Positions 27,402 through 36,333 of a stretch of DNA of 64,000 bases are shown one piece after another. Made by a program: the position numbers and the translations under genes. The notes below the pieces were generated by a model, which ran no database searches, had not been told where the DNA came from, and worked only from the letters and a program-made list of their open reading frames with translations. The DNA comes from Sphingomonas phyllosphaerae (GTDB lineage: Bacteria > Pseudomonadota > Alphaproteobacteria > Sphingomonadales > Sphingomonadaceae). The stretch covers positions 1,867,001 through 1,931,000 of the forward strand of contig JAQIJC010000001.1 in NCBI GenBank assembly GCA_036946405.1. The letters are read 5' to 3'. Numbering within the stretch: position 1 is the stretch's first letter; each line of letters begins with the position of its first letter.

Positions 27402-28811
27402 TCAGGCGTCGGCGAGGCCGATGCCGATCGTCGCGCGCGCCGCTTCGGCCTCGTTCGAGACGACCGGATAGGCACAATAATCGGCGGCGTAATAGGCGCT
27501 TGGCCGGTGATTGCCCGACCAGCCGATGCCGCCGAACGGTGCGGACGACGACGCGCCGTTGGTCGGGCGGTTCCAGTTGACGATCCCGGCGCGCGCGCCC
27601 GCCCAAAAGCGATCGAACAGCGCCGGAGTCTGGCTGATCAGCGAGGCGGACAGGCCGTAGCGGGTGTTGTTCGCCTCGGCGATCGCGCCGTCGAAATCGT
27701 CGGCGCGGATTACCTGCAGCAACGGACCGAACAGTTCGATGTCAGGGCGGTCGCCGACGTCGGTGACGTCGATGATCCCGGGCGTGACGAACGGCCGATG
27801 CTCGACCGGGCGCGCCATGTGGTGAATCGGGCGGCCGCCCTTCATCATCAGCGCGAGGAAGCTTTCGGTCAGCCCGTCGGCGGTGTCATTGTCGATCACC
27901 GGGCCCATGAACGGCGCCGGATCGTCGTGCGGCGCGCCGACGATCAACCGGCGGGTCAGCGACGCCAGCTCGGCAAGTAGCGGTTCGGCCAGCGGTTCCT
28001 GCACGATCAGCCGTCGGGCGGCGGTGCAGCGCTGCCCGGCGGTGGTGAAGGCGGACTGGACGATCAGCACAGCGGCGGCGTGCAGGTCGGGCGTGTCCCA
28101 CACCAGGATCGGGTTGTTGCCACCCATCTCCAGCGCGAGGATCTTCTCGGGCTTCTCCGCGAAGGCGCGGTTGAGCGCGATCCCGGTGCGCGCCGAGCCG
28201 GTGAACAGCAGCCCGTCGATCCCGTCATGCGCGGCCAGTGCGCGACCTTCGTCGGGGCCGCCGATCACCAGCCGCAGCGTCTCCGCAGGCACCCCGGCAG
28301 CGTGGAAACAATCGACCAGAAACGCGCCGGTCGCCGGGGTTTTCTCCGAGGGTTTGAAGACGATGGCGTTGCCCGCGATCAGCGCGGGGACGATGTGGCC
28401 GTTCGGCAGATGCGCGGGAAAATTGTACGGCCCCAGCACCGCCAGCACGCCGTGCGGCTTGTGGCGAAGCGCCATGCGCGTGTTCATCGGCGCGTCGAGC
28501 CGGCGCTGCGCGGTGCGCTCGGCATAGGCGCTGACCGAGATGTCGACCTTCGCCGCCACCGTGTCGACCTCGGTGCGCGCTTCCCACAACGGCTTGCCAG
28601 TTTCGCGCGCGATCAGATCGGTAAAGGCGTCGGCGCGCTGGCGGATGACATTGGCGAAGCGGCGCAGCGTTTCGATCCGGAACGACAAGGACTTGGCCGC
28701 CCAGGGCACGAAGCCGGCGCGCGCCGCCGCGACCTCGGCATCGACGTCGCTCGTCTCCGCACGCCACAATTCCGCACCGGTGGCGGGTTCGAAGGAGATC
28801 AGTTCAGCCAT
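27402..28811 (-). CDS. astD: N-succinylglutamate 5-semialdehyde dehydrogenase
   Basis: 469 residues. AstD oxidises succinylglutamate semialdehyde in the arginine succinyltransferase pathway. LGPYNFPAHLPNGHIVPALI and the cofactor loop GGPDEGRALAAHDGIDGLLF are typical; LEMGGNNPILV holds the general-base glutamate and FTTAGQRCTAARR the nucleophilic cysteine. YGPLLQ-type LFGPLLQVIRADDF supports the AstD subgroup. The other ast genes are not in this window. selO lies 46 bases upstream on the same strand. Confidence 0.9.
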   Translation of the reverse strand: MAELISFEPATGAELWRAETSDVDAEVAAARAGFVPWAAKSLSFRIETLRRFANVIRQRADAFTDLIARETGKPLWEARTEVDTVAAKVDISVSAYAERTAQRRLDAPMNTRMALRHKPHGVLAVLGPYNFPAHLPNGHIVPALIAGNAIVFKPSEKTPATGAFLVDCFHAAGVPAETLRLVIGGPDEGRALAAHDGIDGLLFTGSARTGIALNRAFAEKPEKILALEMGGNNPILVWDTPDLHAAAVLIVQSAFTTAGQRCTAARRLIVQEPLAEPLLAELASLTRRLIVGAPHDDPAPFMGPVIDNDTADGLTESFLALMMKGGRPIHHMARPVEHRPFVTPGIIDVTDVGDRPDIELFGPLLQVIRADDFDGAIAEANNTRYGLSASLISQTPALFDRFWAGARAGIVNWNRPTNGASSSAPFGGIGWSGNHRPSAYYAADYCAYPVVSNEAEAARATIGIGLADA

Positions 28812-28857
28812 GCCGCTGGTCTTAGCCGTAACTTTCATCAGGGCGGAAGGGGGATCG

Positions 28858-30216
28858 TCAGCGCAGCGCGTCGCCCATCGCGCGGATGTTGGCGATGGTT
28901 GCGCCAAACGGCCCCCAATCGTCGGCGGCGGCGATCGGTGCCCAGATCGCCTCGACCCGGTCGATTAGCATCGAGCACGGCTCGCCGTGCCAATGGGCGT
29001 GATCGCGTGCGCGGCGGGGCGAAAAGACTTGTAGATGTTGGCGCACCTCGTCCCACGCGTTGCCGTAAGTTTGCGGTAAAGGTTGCGCGAAGGCGTCGAA
29101 GAAGAACTGGTCGACCGGCGTGAGCGTCGCGCGCAACGCGCGTTCGACCGCCTGGACCAGCGCGCGGTTTTCCTCCGGTGCGCGCGGCACCCGGCCGAGC
29201 CGCCACAACACCGCTTCGGCGATCGCGGGCTGATACTGGCCGGCGAACGCGTCGAGCGCGGCGATCAGTGGCTCGGACTCGCTGATCTGCGCGAGCGAGG
29301 AGGCGAGTTGCATAACGTCCCACAGGATCGCCTCGGGCTGGCGGCCGAAGGCATAGAGCCCGGCGTGGTCGAAATAGGCGGCGACGAACGCGGGATCCCA
29401 GACGGGTGCGAACCGCCACGGACCATAGTCGAAGCTCTCGCCGGTGACGTTGATGTTGTCGGAATTGAGCACGCCGTGCACGAACCCCGCCGCCATGTAG
29501 CGTGCCGCCAGCGTCGCGGTGCGCGCGACGACCAGCTCCAGCAGCCGGACGGGATCGTCGCTGTCCTCGCCGTAGAGTTCGCGCAGCACATAGCCGGTCA
29601 GGCGGCGCAGCGCGTCCTCGTCGCGATGGTAGGCGAGCCGCTGGAACGTCCCGATGCGGATATGCGAATGGCTGAGCCGCACCAGCACGCTGCCGCGCGT
29701 CGGCGAGGGCTCGTCGTTGCGCTCGAGCGCCTCGCCGGTCTCGATCAGCGAGAAGCTGCGCGAGGTGGGAACGTTGAGCGCCTCGAGCATCTCGGTCGCC
29801 AGCACCTCGCGCACGCCGCCCTTCAGCGTCAGGCGCCCGTCGCCGAAGCGGCTCCACGGCGTCTGCCCCGAGCCCTTGGTGCCGAGGTCCATCAATCGCC
29901 CGCGGTCGTCGCGGAGCTGCGCGAAGGTGAAGCCGCGCCCGTCGCCGATGTCGGGATTGTACACGCGGAACTGATGCCCGTGGTAGCGCAGCGCCAACGG
30001 TCGTTCGAGCGTACCGGGCAGCGGATCGAAGCGGCCGAAATGCGCGACCCATTCGGCATCGTCGAGCGTGTCGAGCCCGACCTGCGCGGCGGCGCGATCG
30101 TTGCGGAAGCGCAGGGTCGCCTGCGGAAAGCGCGCGGCGGCGACTTCGTCGTAAAAGGGGTCGCCGAGCGTGGTGAGGGTGCGCTCGGGGCGATATGCTT
30201 GCGGGTCGACGGCCAT
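28858..30216 (-). CDS. selO: Protein adenylyltransferase SelO (YdiU)
   Basis: 452 residues, near the length of short bacterial SelO proteins. SelO is a pseudokinase-fold enzyme that transfers AMP to Ser, Thr or Tyr of proteins, often linked to redox stress. DLGTKGSGQTPWSRFGDGR and LKGGVREVLATEM (residues about 105-140) are the nucleotide-binding core; VLNSDNINVTGESFDYGPWR holds the conserved catalytic/metal-binding N and D residues. Unlike eukaryotic SelO there is no selenocysteine. ATG at 30216 is conserved; the long open frame upstream has no similarity. Confidence 0.93.
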   Translation of the reverse strand: MAVDPQAYRPERTLTTLGDPFYDEVAAARFPQATLRFRNDRAAAQVGLDTLDDAEWVAHFGRFDPLPGTLERPLALRYHGHQFRVYNPDIGDGRGFTFAQLRDDRGRLMDLGTKGSGQTPWSRFGDGRLTLKGGVREVLATEMLEALNVPTSRSFSLIETGEALERNDEPSPTRGSVLVRLSHSHIRIGTFQRLAYHRDEDALRRLTGYVLRELYGEDSDDPVRLLELVVARTATLAARYMAAGFVHGVLNSDNINVTGESFDYGPWRFAPVWDPAFVAAYFDHAGLYAFGRQPEAILWDVMQLASSLAQISESEPLIAALDAFAGQYQPAIAEAVLWRLGRVPRAPEENRALVQAVERALRATLTPVDQFFFDAFAQPLPQTYGNAWDEVRQHLQVFSPRRARDHAHWHGEPCSMLIDRVEAIWAPIAAADDWGPFGATIANIRAMGDALR

Positions 30217-30254
30217 GCCGCGATATGGGGGGCGGTCGGCAGGGGGCGCAAGCG

Positions 30255-31127
30255 ATGGCGGAGTTTCGGGACGTCTATTGGTGGTCGAGCGACGGGCTGC
30301 GGCTCCACGCGCGCGACTATCCGGGGGCCGAAGACGCGCCGCCGGTGCTGTGCCTGCCCGGGCTGACCCGCAACGCGCGCGACTTCGCGGCGGTCGCACA
30401 GGCGATCGCGCCTGCGCGGCGCGTGATCGCGGTCGAGTTCCGCGGGCGCGGCGAGAGCGGCTATGCCAAGGACCCGATGAGCTACGTCCCGCTCACCTAT
30501 GCGCAGGACGTGGTCGCGTTGCTCGACGACCAGAACATCGACCGGTTCGTGACGATCGGCACCTCGCTGGGCGGGATCGTGACGATGCTGCTCGCCGGGC
30601 TGGTGCCGGGGCGGCTGGCGGGCGCATTGTTGAACGACGTGGGGCCGGAGATCGAACCCGCCGGGCTCGCGCGCATTCGCGGTTATGTCGGCAAGCCGAG
30701 CACCTATCCGACGTGGATGCATGCCGCGCGCGGGGTGCAGGAAAGCAATGCCGCCGCTTATCCCGATTGGGAGATCGAGCAATGGCTGGCGATGGCCAAG
30801 CGGCTGTACCGCGTCAATTCCGCCGGGCGGATCGTGCTCGACTATGACATGAAGATCGCCGAGCCGTTCCGCCTGCCCGGCAACGAGGCGGGGCCGGACA
30901 TGTGGCGCGCGCTCGCCGCGCTGGCGGGGGTGCCGGTGCTGGTGGTGCGCGGCGCGCTGAGCGACATCCTGTCGGCGGGCACGGCCGAGCGGATGGTGTC
31001 GGTGCTGCCCGATGCCGCGCTGGTGACCGTGCCGGGGGTCGGCCACGCGCCGATGCTGGATGAGGCGGCGGTGCAACCTGCGTTGATGCAGTGGCTGGCG
31101 CAGACCGGGAACCGCGCGGCGGACTGA
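30255..31127 (+). CDS. Alpha/beta-fold hydrolase
   Basis: 290 residues. The fold pattern is clear: LCLPGLTRNARDFA (oxyanion region), VIAVEFRGRGESGYAKDP and the nucleophile elbow TIGTSLGGIVTML. VPVLVVRGALSDILS carries the acidic residue and VPGVGHAPMLDE the catalytic histidine. The substrate is unknown. It is divergent from selO (38 bases) and separated from the SDR gene by a palindromic repeat. Confidence 0.88.
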   Translation: MAEFRDVYWWSSDGLRLHARDYPGAEDAPPVLCLPGLTRNARDFAAVAQAIAPARRVIAVEFRGRGESGYAKDPMSYVPLTYAQDVVALLDDQNIDRFVTIGTSLGGIVTMLLAGLVPGRLAGALLNDVGPEIEPAGLARIRGYVGKPSTYPTWMHAARGVQESNAAAYPDWEIEQWLAMAKRLYRVNSAGRIVLDYDMKIAEPFRLPGNEAGPDMWRALAALAGVPVLVVRGALSDILSAGTAERMVSVLPDAALVTVPGVGHAPMLDEAAVQPALMQWLAQTGNRAAD

Positions 31128-31190
31128 GGCGCTGTCGCGGGGCTTTACGACGTGCGTTTGGAGAGCCCGATGATCAGTCTTCCCCTTCAT

Positions 31191-31282
31191 CCACCCCGGC
31201 GAACGCCGGGGCCCAGTTGGGCGACGCTCGGCGACCACCCGCGACCGTTCTCCCAACTGGGCCCCGGCGTTCGCCGGGGTGG
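31191..31282. repeat. Paired-hairpin intergenic repeat, family B copy 2
   Basis: CCACCCCGGCGAACGCCGGG plus GCCCAGTTGGG on the left is mirrored by CCCAACTGGGC and CCCCGGCGTTCGCCGGGGTGG on the right, an almost perfect long stem around about 30 bases. It is closely related to the copy at 16673 (arms differ at two positions and share the CCCAGTTGGG box). Confidence 0.88.
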
Positions 31283-31321
31283 TTGCTGGAGGGGCGTGGT
31301 GCCGCATTCCGGAGGTGGCGC

Positions 31322-32080
31322 ATGACTGACGTTCGGGACGCTCACACCAGCGTATTGCCGCTCGCCGGACGCCGCGCGGCGATCACCGGCGGGACGACCG
31401 GCATCGGGCGCGCGATCGCGCGGTTGCTCGCCGCGGAGGGTGCGTCGGTGTTCATCGGCGGCACCGATCAGGCGCATCTCGACGAGGCGCTGACGGACAT
31501 CCGGAAGGTCGGCAGCGGCGAGGGCGCGCTTTACGACCTGTCCGATCCCGACAATGTCGGCGCGTTCCTGTCCGCCGCCGACGCGGCGCTGGGCAGGTAT
31601 GACATCGTCGTCGCCAATGCCGCCGAGGCGGCGTCGGGGCTGACCGAGATGGACGAAGCGGACGTGCGTCATGCGATCTCGCTCAACTTCTCCCAGTATC
31701 TGCTGCTCGCGCACCGCGCCGCGACGACGATGGCGCCGGGCGGCGATATCGTGATGATCGGTTCGACCAGCGCCTATGTGCTCGGGCCGCATTCGACGGT
31801 CTACGCCGCGATCAAGCACGGCTTGCAGGGCTTTTCGATCGCGCTGCGCCGCGAGCTGGGCGGCAAGGACATCCGCGTCACCTTGGTCGAGCCGGGCAAG
31901 ACCGGCTCCGACATGCAGATGCCCGACGTCAGCCCTCAGGAGCAGCGCGACCAGATCGAGGCGGGGACGATGTTGCGCGCCGAGGATATCGCGGTCGGCG
32001 TCCAGTATCTGCTCACCCAGCCGCGCCGCACCGTGATCCAGCGGCTGACGATCAGCCCGCGCGTGCAGGAGGAGGAATGA
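31322..32080 (+). CDS. Short-chain dehydrogenase/reductase
   Basis: 252 residues. The Rossmann motif TGGTTGIGRAIARLL lies near residue 22; IVMIGSTSAY carries the catalytic serine and TVYAAIKHGLQGF the Y-x3-K pair. The usual NNAG motif is replaced by VVANAAEAA. The substrate cannot be predicted. GGAGG precedes the ATG, and the stop overlaps the start of the GH130 gene (ATGA), so they form an operon. Confidence 0.9.
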   Translation: MTDVRDAHTSVLPLAGRRAAITGGTTGIGRAIARLLAAEGASVFIGGTDQAHLDEALTDIRKVGSGEGALYDLSDPDNVGAFLSAADAALGRYDIVVANAAEAASGLTEMDEADVRHAISLNFSQYLLLAHRAATTMAPGGDIVMIGSTSAYVLGPHSTVYAAIKHGLQGFSIALRRELGGKDIRVTLVEPGKTGSDMQMPDVSPQEQRDQIEAGTMLRAEDIAVGVQYLLTQPRRTVIQRLTISPRVQEEE

Positions 32081-33210
32081 TGGCCGACTGGCCGCATGAC
32101 GCGTTGGTGCTGACGCCGCATGACATCGATCTGTCGCGCTCGCCGTTGGCGGGCAAGATCGACGCCGAAACCTATGTGCTGGGCGCGTTCAATCCGGGGA
32201 TGACGCGGCTGCCGAACGGCAACCTGCTGCTGATGGTGCGCGTCGCCGAGGCGCTGCGCCACCCGGTGCGCGAGCAGCAGATCCATGCGATCCGCTGGCA
32301 CGACGGCGGCTATGTGCTCGATGCCTGGCCGCTGTCGCTGGTCGACACGTCCGATCCCCGCAAGTTCATGATGCGCGGCGCCGGGTGGAAGGTGATGGCG
32401 CTGACCTCGCTGTCATGGCTGTTGCCGGTCGAGCTGGATGCCGAAGGGCGCGCGGTAGTGGCGATCCATTACGACCGCGCGATCGCGCCGCGCACGGATT
32501 ATCAATGCTATGGCGTCGAGGACGCGCGGATCACGCAGGTCGACGGGCGCTATTACATGACGACCTGCTCGGTCAGCCCCGAGCGGCATTCGACCACGCT
32601 CTACACCAGCGACGACGCGCTCGACTGGACGCTGGAGGGGATCGTCCTCGACCATCAGAACAAGGACATGCTGATCTTCGAGGGCAAGGTCGGCGACAAG
32701 TTCTGCGCGCAGACGCGGCCGCTCGGCGATCTGTATTTCGCCTATCCGCCGGAGTCCGAATGGCGCGCGGGGCCGTCGATCAATCTGGCGACATCGCCCG
32801 ACGCGCTGCATTGGAAGCCGTACGACAAGCCCGGTATCCGCCCGCATGCGCAGACGATGGCGACCGCGCGCATGGGCGGCGGCGCACCGCCGGTGTTGGC
32901 GGAGGTCGGCGGGCAGCGGGGTTGGCTGTCGCTGTGGCATGGCGTCGAGCCGTCGGGCGTGGTCGGTATTTACCGCACCTATTGGACCTTGCTCGACCGC
33001 GACGATCCGTCACGCGCACTGGCGACCGATCATGCGCCGCTGCTGGAGCCGGCGCCGGAGCTGCTGAAACCACTGGAAGAGCTGCTGTACGTCACCGATG
33101 TCGTGTTCACGACCGGGATCGCCGACGGCGGCGACCATTGGGTGGTGGCGAGCGGCGAGGCCGATCTGGCGTGTCGGATCACGCATGTGCCGAAGGACCG
33201 GATCGGGTAG
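32077..33210 (+). CDS. GH130-like glycoside phosphorylase/hydrolase family protein
   Basis: 377 residues, starting at one of two adjacent ATGs behind GAGGAGGA. Five-bladed beta-propeller type sequence is seen. VLGAFNPGMTRLPNGNLLLM near residue 35 and YGVEDARITQVDGRYYMTT near 145 are the GH130 active-site blocks (D of the E-D-A/P-R motif would be the general acid). LWHGVEPSGVVGIYRTYW near 285 is the third. Members act on beta-mannosides, usually by phosphorolysis; substrate unproven. The partner SDR suggests sugar or cyclitol metabolism (inference). Confidence 0.85.
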   Translation: MMADWPHDALVLTPHDIDLSRSPLAGKIDAETYVLGAFNPGMTRLPNGNLLLMVRVAEALRHPVREQQIHAIRWHDGGYVLDAWPLSLVDTSDPRKFMMRGAGWKVMALTSLSWLLPVELDAEGRAVVAIHYDRAIAPRTDYQCYGVEDARITQVDGRYYMTTCSVSPERHSTTLYTSDDALDWTLEGIVLDHQNKDMLIFEGKVGDKFCAQTRPLGDLYFAYPPESEWRAGPSINLATSPDALHWKPYDKPGIRPHAQTMATARMGGGAPPVLAEVGGQRGWLSLWHGVEPSGVVGIYRTYWTLLDRDDPSRALATDHAPLLEPAPELLKPLEELLYVTDVVFTTGIADGGDHWVVASGEADLACRITHVPKDRIG

Positions 33211-33215
33211 CCGCT

Positions 33216-33292
33216 CGTCATTGCGAGCGTAGCGAAGCAATCCAGGGCGTCCTGGTCCGGCTCTGGATTGCTTCGCTGCGCTCGCAATGACG
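33216..33292. repeat. Paired-hairpin intergenic repeat, family C copy 1
   Basis: CGTCATTGCGAGCGTAGCGA plus AGCAATCCAG is mirrored by CTGGATTGCTTCGCTGCGC and TCGCAATGACG. This is the widespread REP-like sequence form. A second copy lies at 42270. Confidence 0.88.
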
Positions 33293-33301
33293 ATGGACAT
33301 G

Positions 33302-33338
33302 AAAAAGGCCCAGAGCGCGCGTGCGCTCCGGACCTTTC
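33302..33338 (-). terminator. Intrinsic terminator of the 83-residue membrane protein gene
   Basis: On the minus strand GGTCCGGAGCGC pairs with GCGCTCTGGGCC (one mismatch, one wobble) and is followed by TTTTT. It lies about 35 bases beyond the stop of the gene at 33374. Confidence 0.8.
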
Positions 33339-33373
33339 AGCATCACGCCGCCGGAGCGGCGCGACGGGTCGGA

Positions 33374-33625
33374 TCAGTTGCTGTCCGAATTGTCGTCGTC
33401 GTCGACCGCGATGACGACACCGGCGGCGACCACGGCGGCGGCGAGCACCAGCGCGACGATCGAGCCCGGCGCGGCCAGCTTGCTCTTGCCAGAGGTGGCG
33501 GTGCTGGCGCGCGCCGACTTCGCCACCGACAGCGAGGCCGCCGGGCTGGCGGCGGGAGCGGCGAGGGCGGGGGCAGCGGCCAGCGTGAGCGAGGCGGCGG
33601 CGGCGAACATGGAAGCGATCTTCAT
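33374..33625 (-). CDS. Small secreted/membrane protein of unknown function
   Basis: 83 residues. A signal peptide (MKIASMFAAAASLTLAAAPA) leads to an alanine/serine-rich stretch, a single transmembrane helix (SIVALVLAAAVVAAGVVIAV) and an acidic C-terminus DDDDNSDSN. AGGAG lies upstream of the ATG at 33625. It has its own terminator, so it is a single-gene unit. Confidence 0.75.
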   Translation of the reverse strand: MKIASMFAAAASLTLAAAPALAAPAASPAASLSVAKSARASTATSGKSKLAAPGSIVALVLAAAVVAAGVVIAVDDDDNSDSN

Positions 33626-33735
33626 GGGTGCGTCTCCTGTTAGTCGCGGATAACAGGTCAGTCCTTGTCCGGTTCCGCCGCGCAGGGGAAGCGGAAGATG
33701 GTGCGTGCCCGCATTTGAGGCGCTATGTGGCGGGT

Positions 33736-34854
33736 ATGTCACAGTCGCTGTTCCTTCTCTACCTGTTCGACATGTTCGACCCGCGCGGGGGCGATCCGTG
33801 GAGCCGGCGCGCGGTGCAGCTGATGACGGCGTTTGGCGAGACGGCGCGGCATGTGGTCGCGGCCGACGATTGTCGCGCCGCGCTGCCTGATGGCGTGGCG
33901 GGCACGCTGGCGCAGAACCCTCCGCCGCTCTCCGGCGCGGTGTCGGTAGCGCGCTATGAGGCGATCGTGCGCGCGATGCGCGGGCACGATCTGGTGCTCA
34001 GCTTCGGCGCGGGCGCGATCGACGCGGTGATGGCGCGGCGCGCTTTCCCGCGCGACACGCCGCCGATCGTCCACCACGAGGACCCGGCGGCGGGGACGAG
34101 CGGCGGCAGCGCACGGCTGTATCGCCGCATCGCGCTGGGCGCGGCCGCGGGGCTGGTGGTGGGGGGGCAAGACGCGGCGGTCACGGCGGCGGCGCGCTGG
34201 AAGGTCGCCGACGCACGGCTGCACGTCATCCCGGACGGCATCGATTTGTCGGCCTTCGCACGCGCCCCGAATGCGAAGATGGTCGCCGGCTTCCGTCGCA
34301 AGCCGGTCGAGGTGGTGATCGGCATTCCGATGGACGGCGCGAGCGACGGCGAACTGGCGTTGCTGGTGCGCGCGGTCGCCGGGCTGGCGGCGCGCTTCCG
34401 GCTGGTTGCGATCGGTGACGGTGCGGGGCGCACGACGGTGGAGCGAACGGCGCTGGCGATGGGGATCGACGATCGGCTGGTGCTGCCCGGTGCGCTGGCC
34501 CCGACGTCGGCATGGCTAGGCGGTGTCGACGTGCTGCTGCTGCCGATGCGGCTCGGCGCGGCGCTGGCGATCGTCGTCGAGGCGATGGCGGCGGGGGTGC
34601 CGGTGATGGCGCTGCGTGGCGGTGCGACCGAAGCGCTGCTCGCCCCGGAGAATAGCGCGTTGCTGTCGCCCCATGCCGCGGAAGTGCCGCTGCGCGATGC
34701 GCTTCAGCCGCTGGTCAGTGATGCGACGCTGCGCGCGGCGACCGGGGCGGCGAACCGTGCCCGTGCGGCGGAGCGGCACGACGCGGCGGCGATGATCGCG
34801 CGATCGGCCGCCCTCTATTCGCAAGCGATCGGACGACCGGCTTTGCTCGTTTGA
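33736..34854 (+). CDS. Glycosyltransferase, GT4-like
   Basis: 372 residues. The C-terminal half has the GT-B pattern: VVIGIPMDGASDGELALLV, FRLVAIGDGAGRTTVE (nucleotide-sugar domain), and EAMAAGVPVMALRGGATEAL with the first glutamate of the E-x7-E region. HVIPDGIDLSAFA (near residue 175) is the typical GT4 linker. It would transfer a sugar in the cytoplasm; donor and acceptor are unknown. It is not in an exopolysaccharide cluster. Confidence 0.85.
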   Translation: MSQSLFLLYLFDMFDPRGGDPWSRRAVQLMTAFGETARHVVAADDCRAALPDGVAGTLAQNPPPLSGAVSVARYEAIVRAMRGHDLVLSFGAGAIDAVMARRAFPRDTPPIVHHEDPAAGTSGGSARLYRRIALGAAAGLVVGGQDAAVTAAARWKVADARLHVIPDGIDLSAFARAPNAKMVAGFRRKPVEVVIGIPMDGASDGELALLVRAVAGLAARFRLVAIGDGAGRTTVERTALAMGIDDRLVLPGALAPTSAWLGGVDVLLLPMRLGAALAIVVEAMAAGVPVMALRGGATEALLAPENSALLSPHAAEVPLRDALQPLVSDATLRAATGAANRARAAERHDAAAMIARSAALYSQAIGRPALLV

Positions 34855-34911
34855 GTCGCATTTCGGTCGCGTTGCGGCCCGATTGCTTTATACGGGGCCG
34901 CTGCATCACTG

Positions 34912-36333
34912 GTGAAAACGGGAATTCGCGTGTTCAAGGGGCTGAAGCCGATCGTCTATGCGGGCCGCGAGGTCTGGCCGCTGGTGGAGGGGGGCAAGGG
35001 GGTTGCCGCCACCAATCACGCCTCGGCGGGCGCCTGGGCGGCGGCGGGCGGAATCGGCACGGTCTCGGCGGTCAACGCGGACAGCTACGATCCCGACGGC
35101 AAGATCATCCCGCAGATCTATCGCGCGCTGACCCGGCGTGAGCGGCACGAGGAACTGATCGCTTACGCGATCGAGGGGGCGGTGCAGCAGGTGCAGCGCG
35201 CGTGGGAGATTGCGGGCGGCAAGGGCGCGATCAACATCAACGTGCTGTGGGAAATGGGCGGCGCGCCGCGCGTGCTGCACGGCGTGCTGGAGCGGACGCG
35301 CGGGCTGGTGGCCGGCGTCACCTGCGGCGCCGGGATGCCGTACAAGCTGAGCGAGATCGCGGCGTCCTACAACGTCAACTATCTGCCGATCGTCAGCTCG
35401 GGCCGCGCGTTCCGCGCATTGTGGAAGCGCGCCTATTCGAAGGCGAGCGAGTGGCTGGCGGCGGTGGTCTACGAGGACCCGTGGCTGGCGGGTGGGCACA
35501 ACGGCCTGTCGAATGCCGAGGACCCGCTGAAGCCCGAGGATCCCTATCCGCGCGTCAAGGCGCTGCGCGAGACGATGCGCGAGGGCGGCATTCCCGACAC
35601 CACCCCGATCGTGATGGCGGGCGGCGTCTGGTATCTGCGCGACTGGAACGAGTGGATCGACAATCCCGAACTCGGCCAGATCGCCTTCCAGTACGGCACG
35701 CGCCCGCTGCTGACGCAGGAAAGCCCGATCCCCGAGGAATGGAAGGCCAAGCTGACGCAGATTGAGGAGGGCGAGGTGCTGCTGCACCGTTTCTCGCCGA
35801 CCGGTTTCTATTCGTCGGCGGTGCGCAACCCGTTCCTGCGTTCGCTCGAGGCACGCTCGGAGCGGCAGATCGCCTTCTCGACGCAGGAAGCCGGCGACCA
35901 TGTCTTCCAGCTCGACGTCGGGGTGAAGGGCAAGAACTTCTGGGTGACGCGCAACGACCTACTGCGCGCACGCGAATGGTTCGGCGCGGGCTTCACCGAC
36001 GCGCTCAAAACCCCGGACAATACGCTGGTCTTCGTGACGCCGCAGGAGAAGGGCGAGATCCGCAAGGACCAGGCCGATTGCATGGGCTGCCTCAGCCAGT
36101 GCCTGTTCTCGAGCTGGGCGGATACCGAAACCAACTCGACCGGGCGGCTCGCCGATCCGCGCAGCTTCTGCATCCAGAAGACGTTGCAGGACATCGCGCA
36201 CGGCGGCGACACCGACGCGAACCTGATGTTCGCGGGGCACGCGGCGTATAACTTCAAGCGCGATCCGTTCTACTCGAACGGCTTCGTGCCGACCGTCAAG
36301 CAGCTCGTCGACCGCATCCTGACCGGCGACTGA
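34912..36333 (+). CDS. Nitronate monooxygenase / YrpB-like flavin enzyme with C-terminal cysteine cluster
   Basis: 473 residues, longer than classical nitronate monooxygenases (about 320-360). The FMN-barrel pattern is seen: NHASAGAWAAAGGIGTVSAV, LVAGVTCGAGMPYKLSEIAA, YLPIVSSGRAFRALW and TPIVMAGGVWYLRDW. The extra C-terminal part holds CMGCLSQC near residue 390 and a further cysteine in RSFCIQK, a possible metal or Fe-S site not found in short relatives. GTG at 34912 is used; a GTG at 34930 is an alternative with a better-placed GGGA. Its stop overlaps the next ATG (TGATG). The substrate is unknown. Confidence 0.83.
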   Translation: MKTGIRVFKGLKPIVYAGREVWPLVEGGKGVAATNHASAGAWAAAGGIGTVSAVNADSYDPDGKIIPQIYRALTRRERHEELIAYAIEGAVQQVQRAWEIAGGKGAININVLWEMGGAPRVLHGVLERTRGLVAGVTCGAGMPYKLSEIAASYNVNYLPIVSSGRAFRALWKRAYSKASEWLAAVVYEDPWLAGGHNGLSNAEDPLKPEDPYPRVKALRETMREGGIPDTTPIVMAGGVWYLRDWNEWIDNPELGQIAFQYGTRPLLTQESPIPEEWKAKLTQIEEGEVLLHRFSPTGFYSSAVRNPFLRSLEARSERQIAFSTQEAGDHVFQLDVGVKGKNFWVTRNDLLRAREWFGAGFTDALKTPDNTLVFVTPQEKGEIRKDQADCMGCLSQCLFSSWADTETNSTGRLADPRSFCIQKTLQDIAHGGDTDANLMFAGHAAYNFKRDPFYSNGFVPTVKQLVDRILTGD

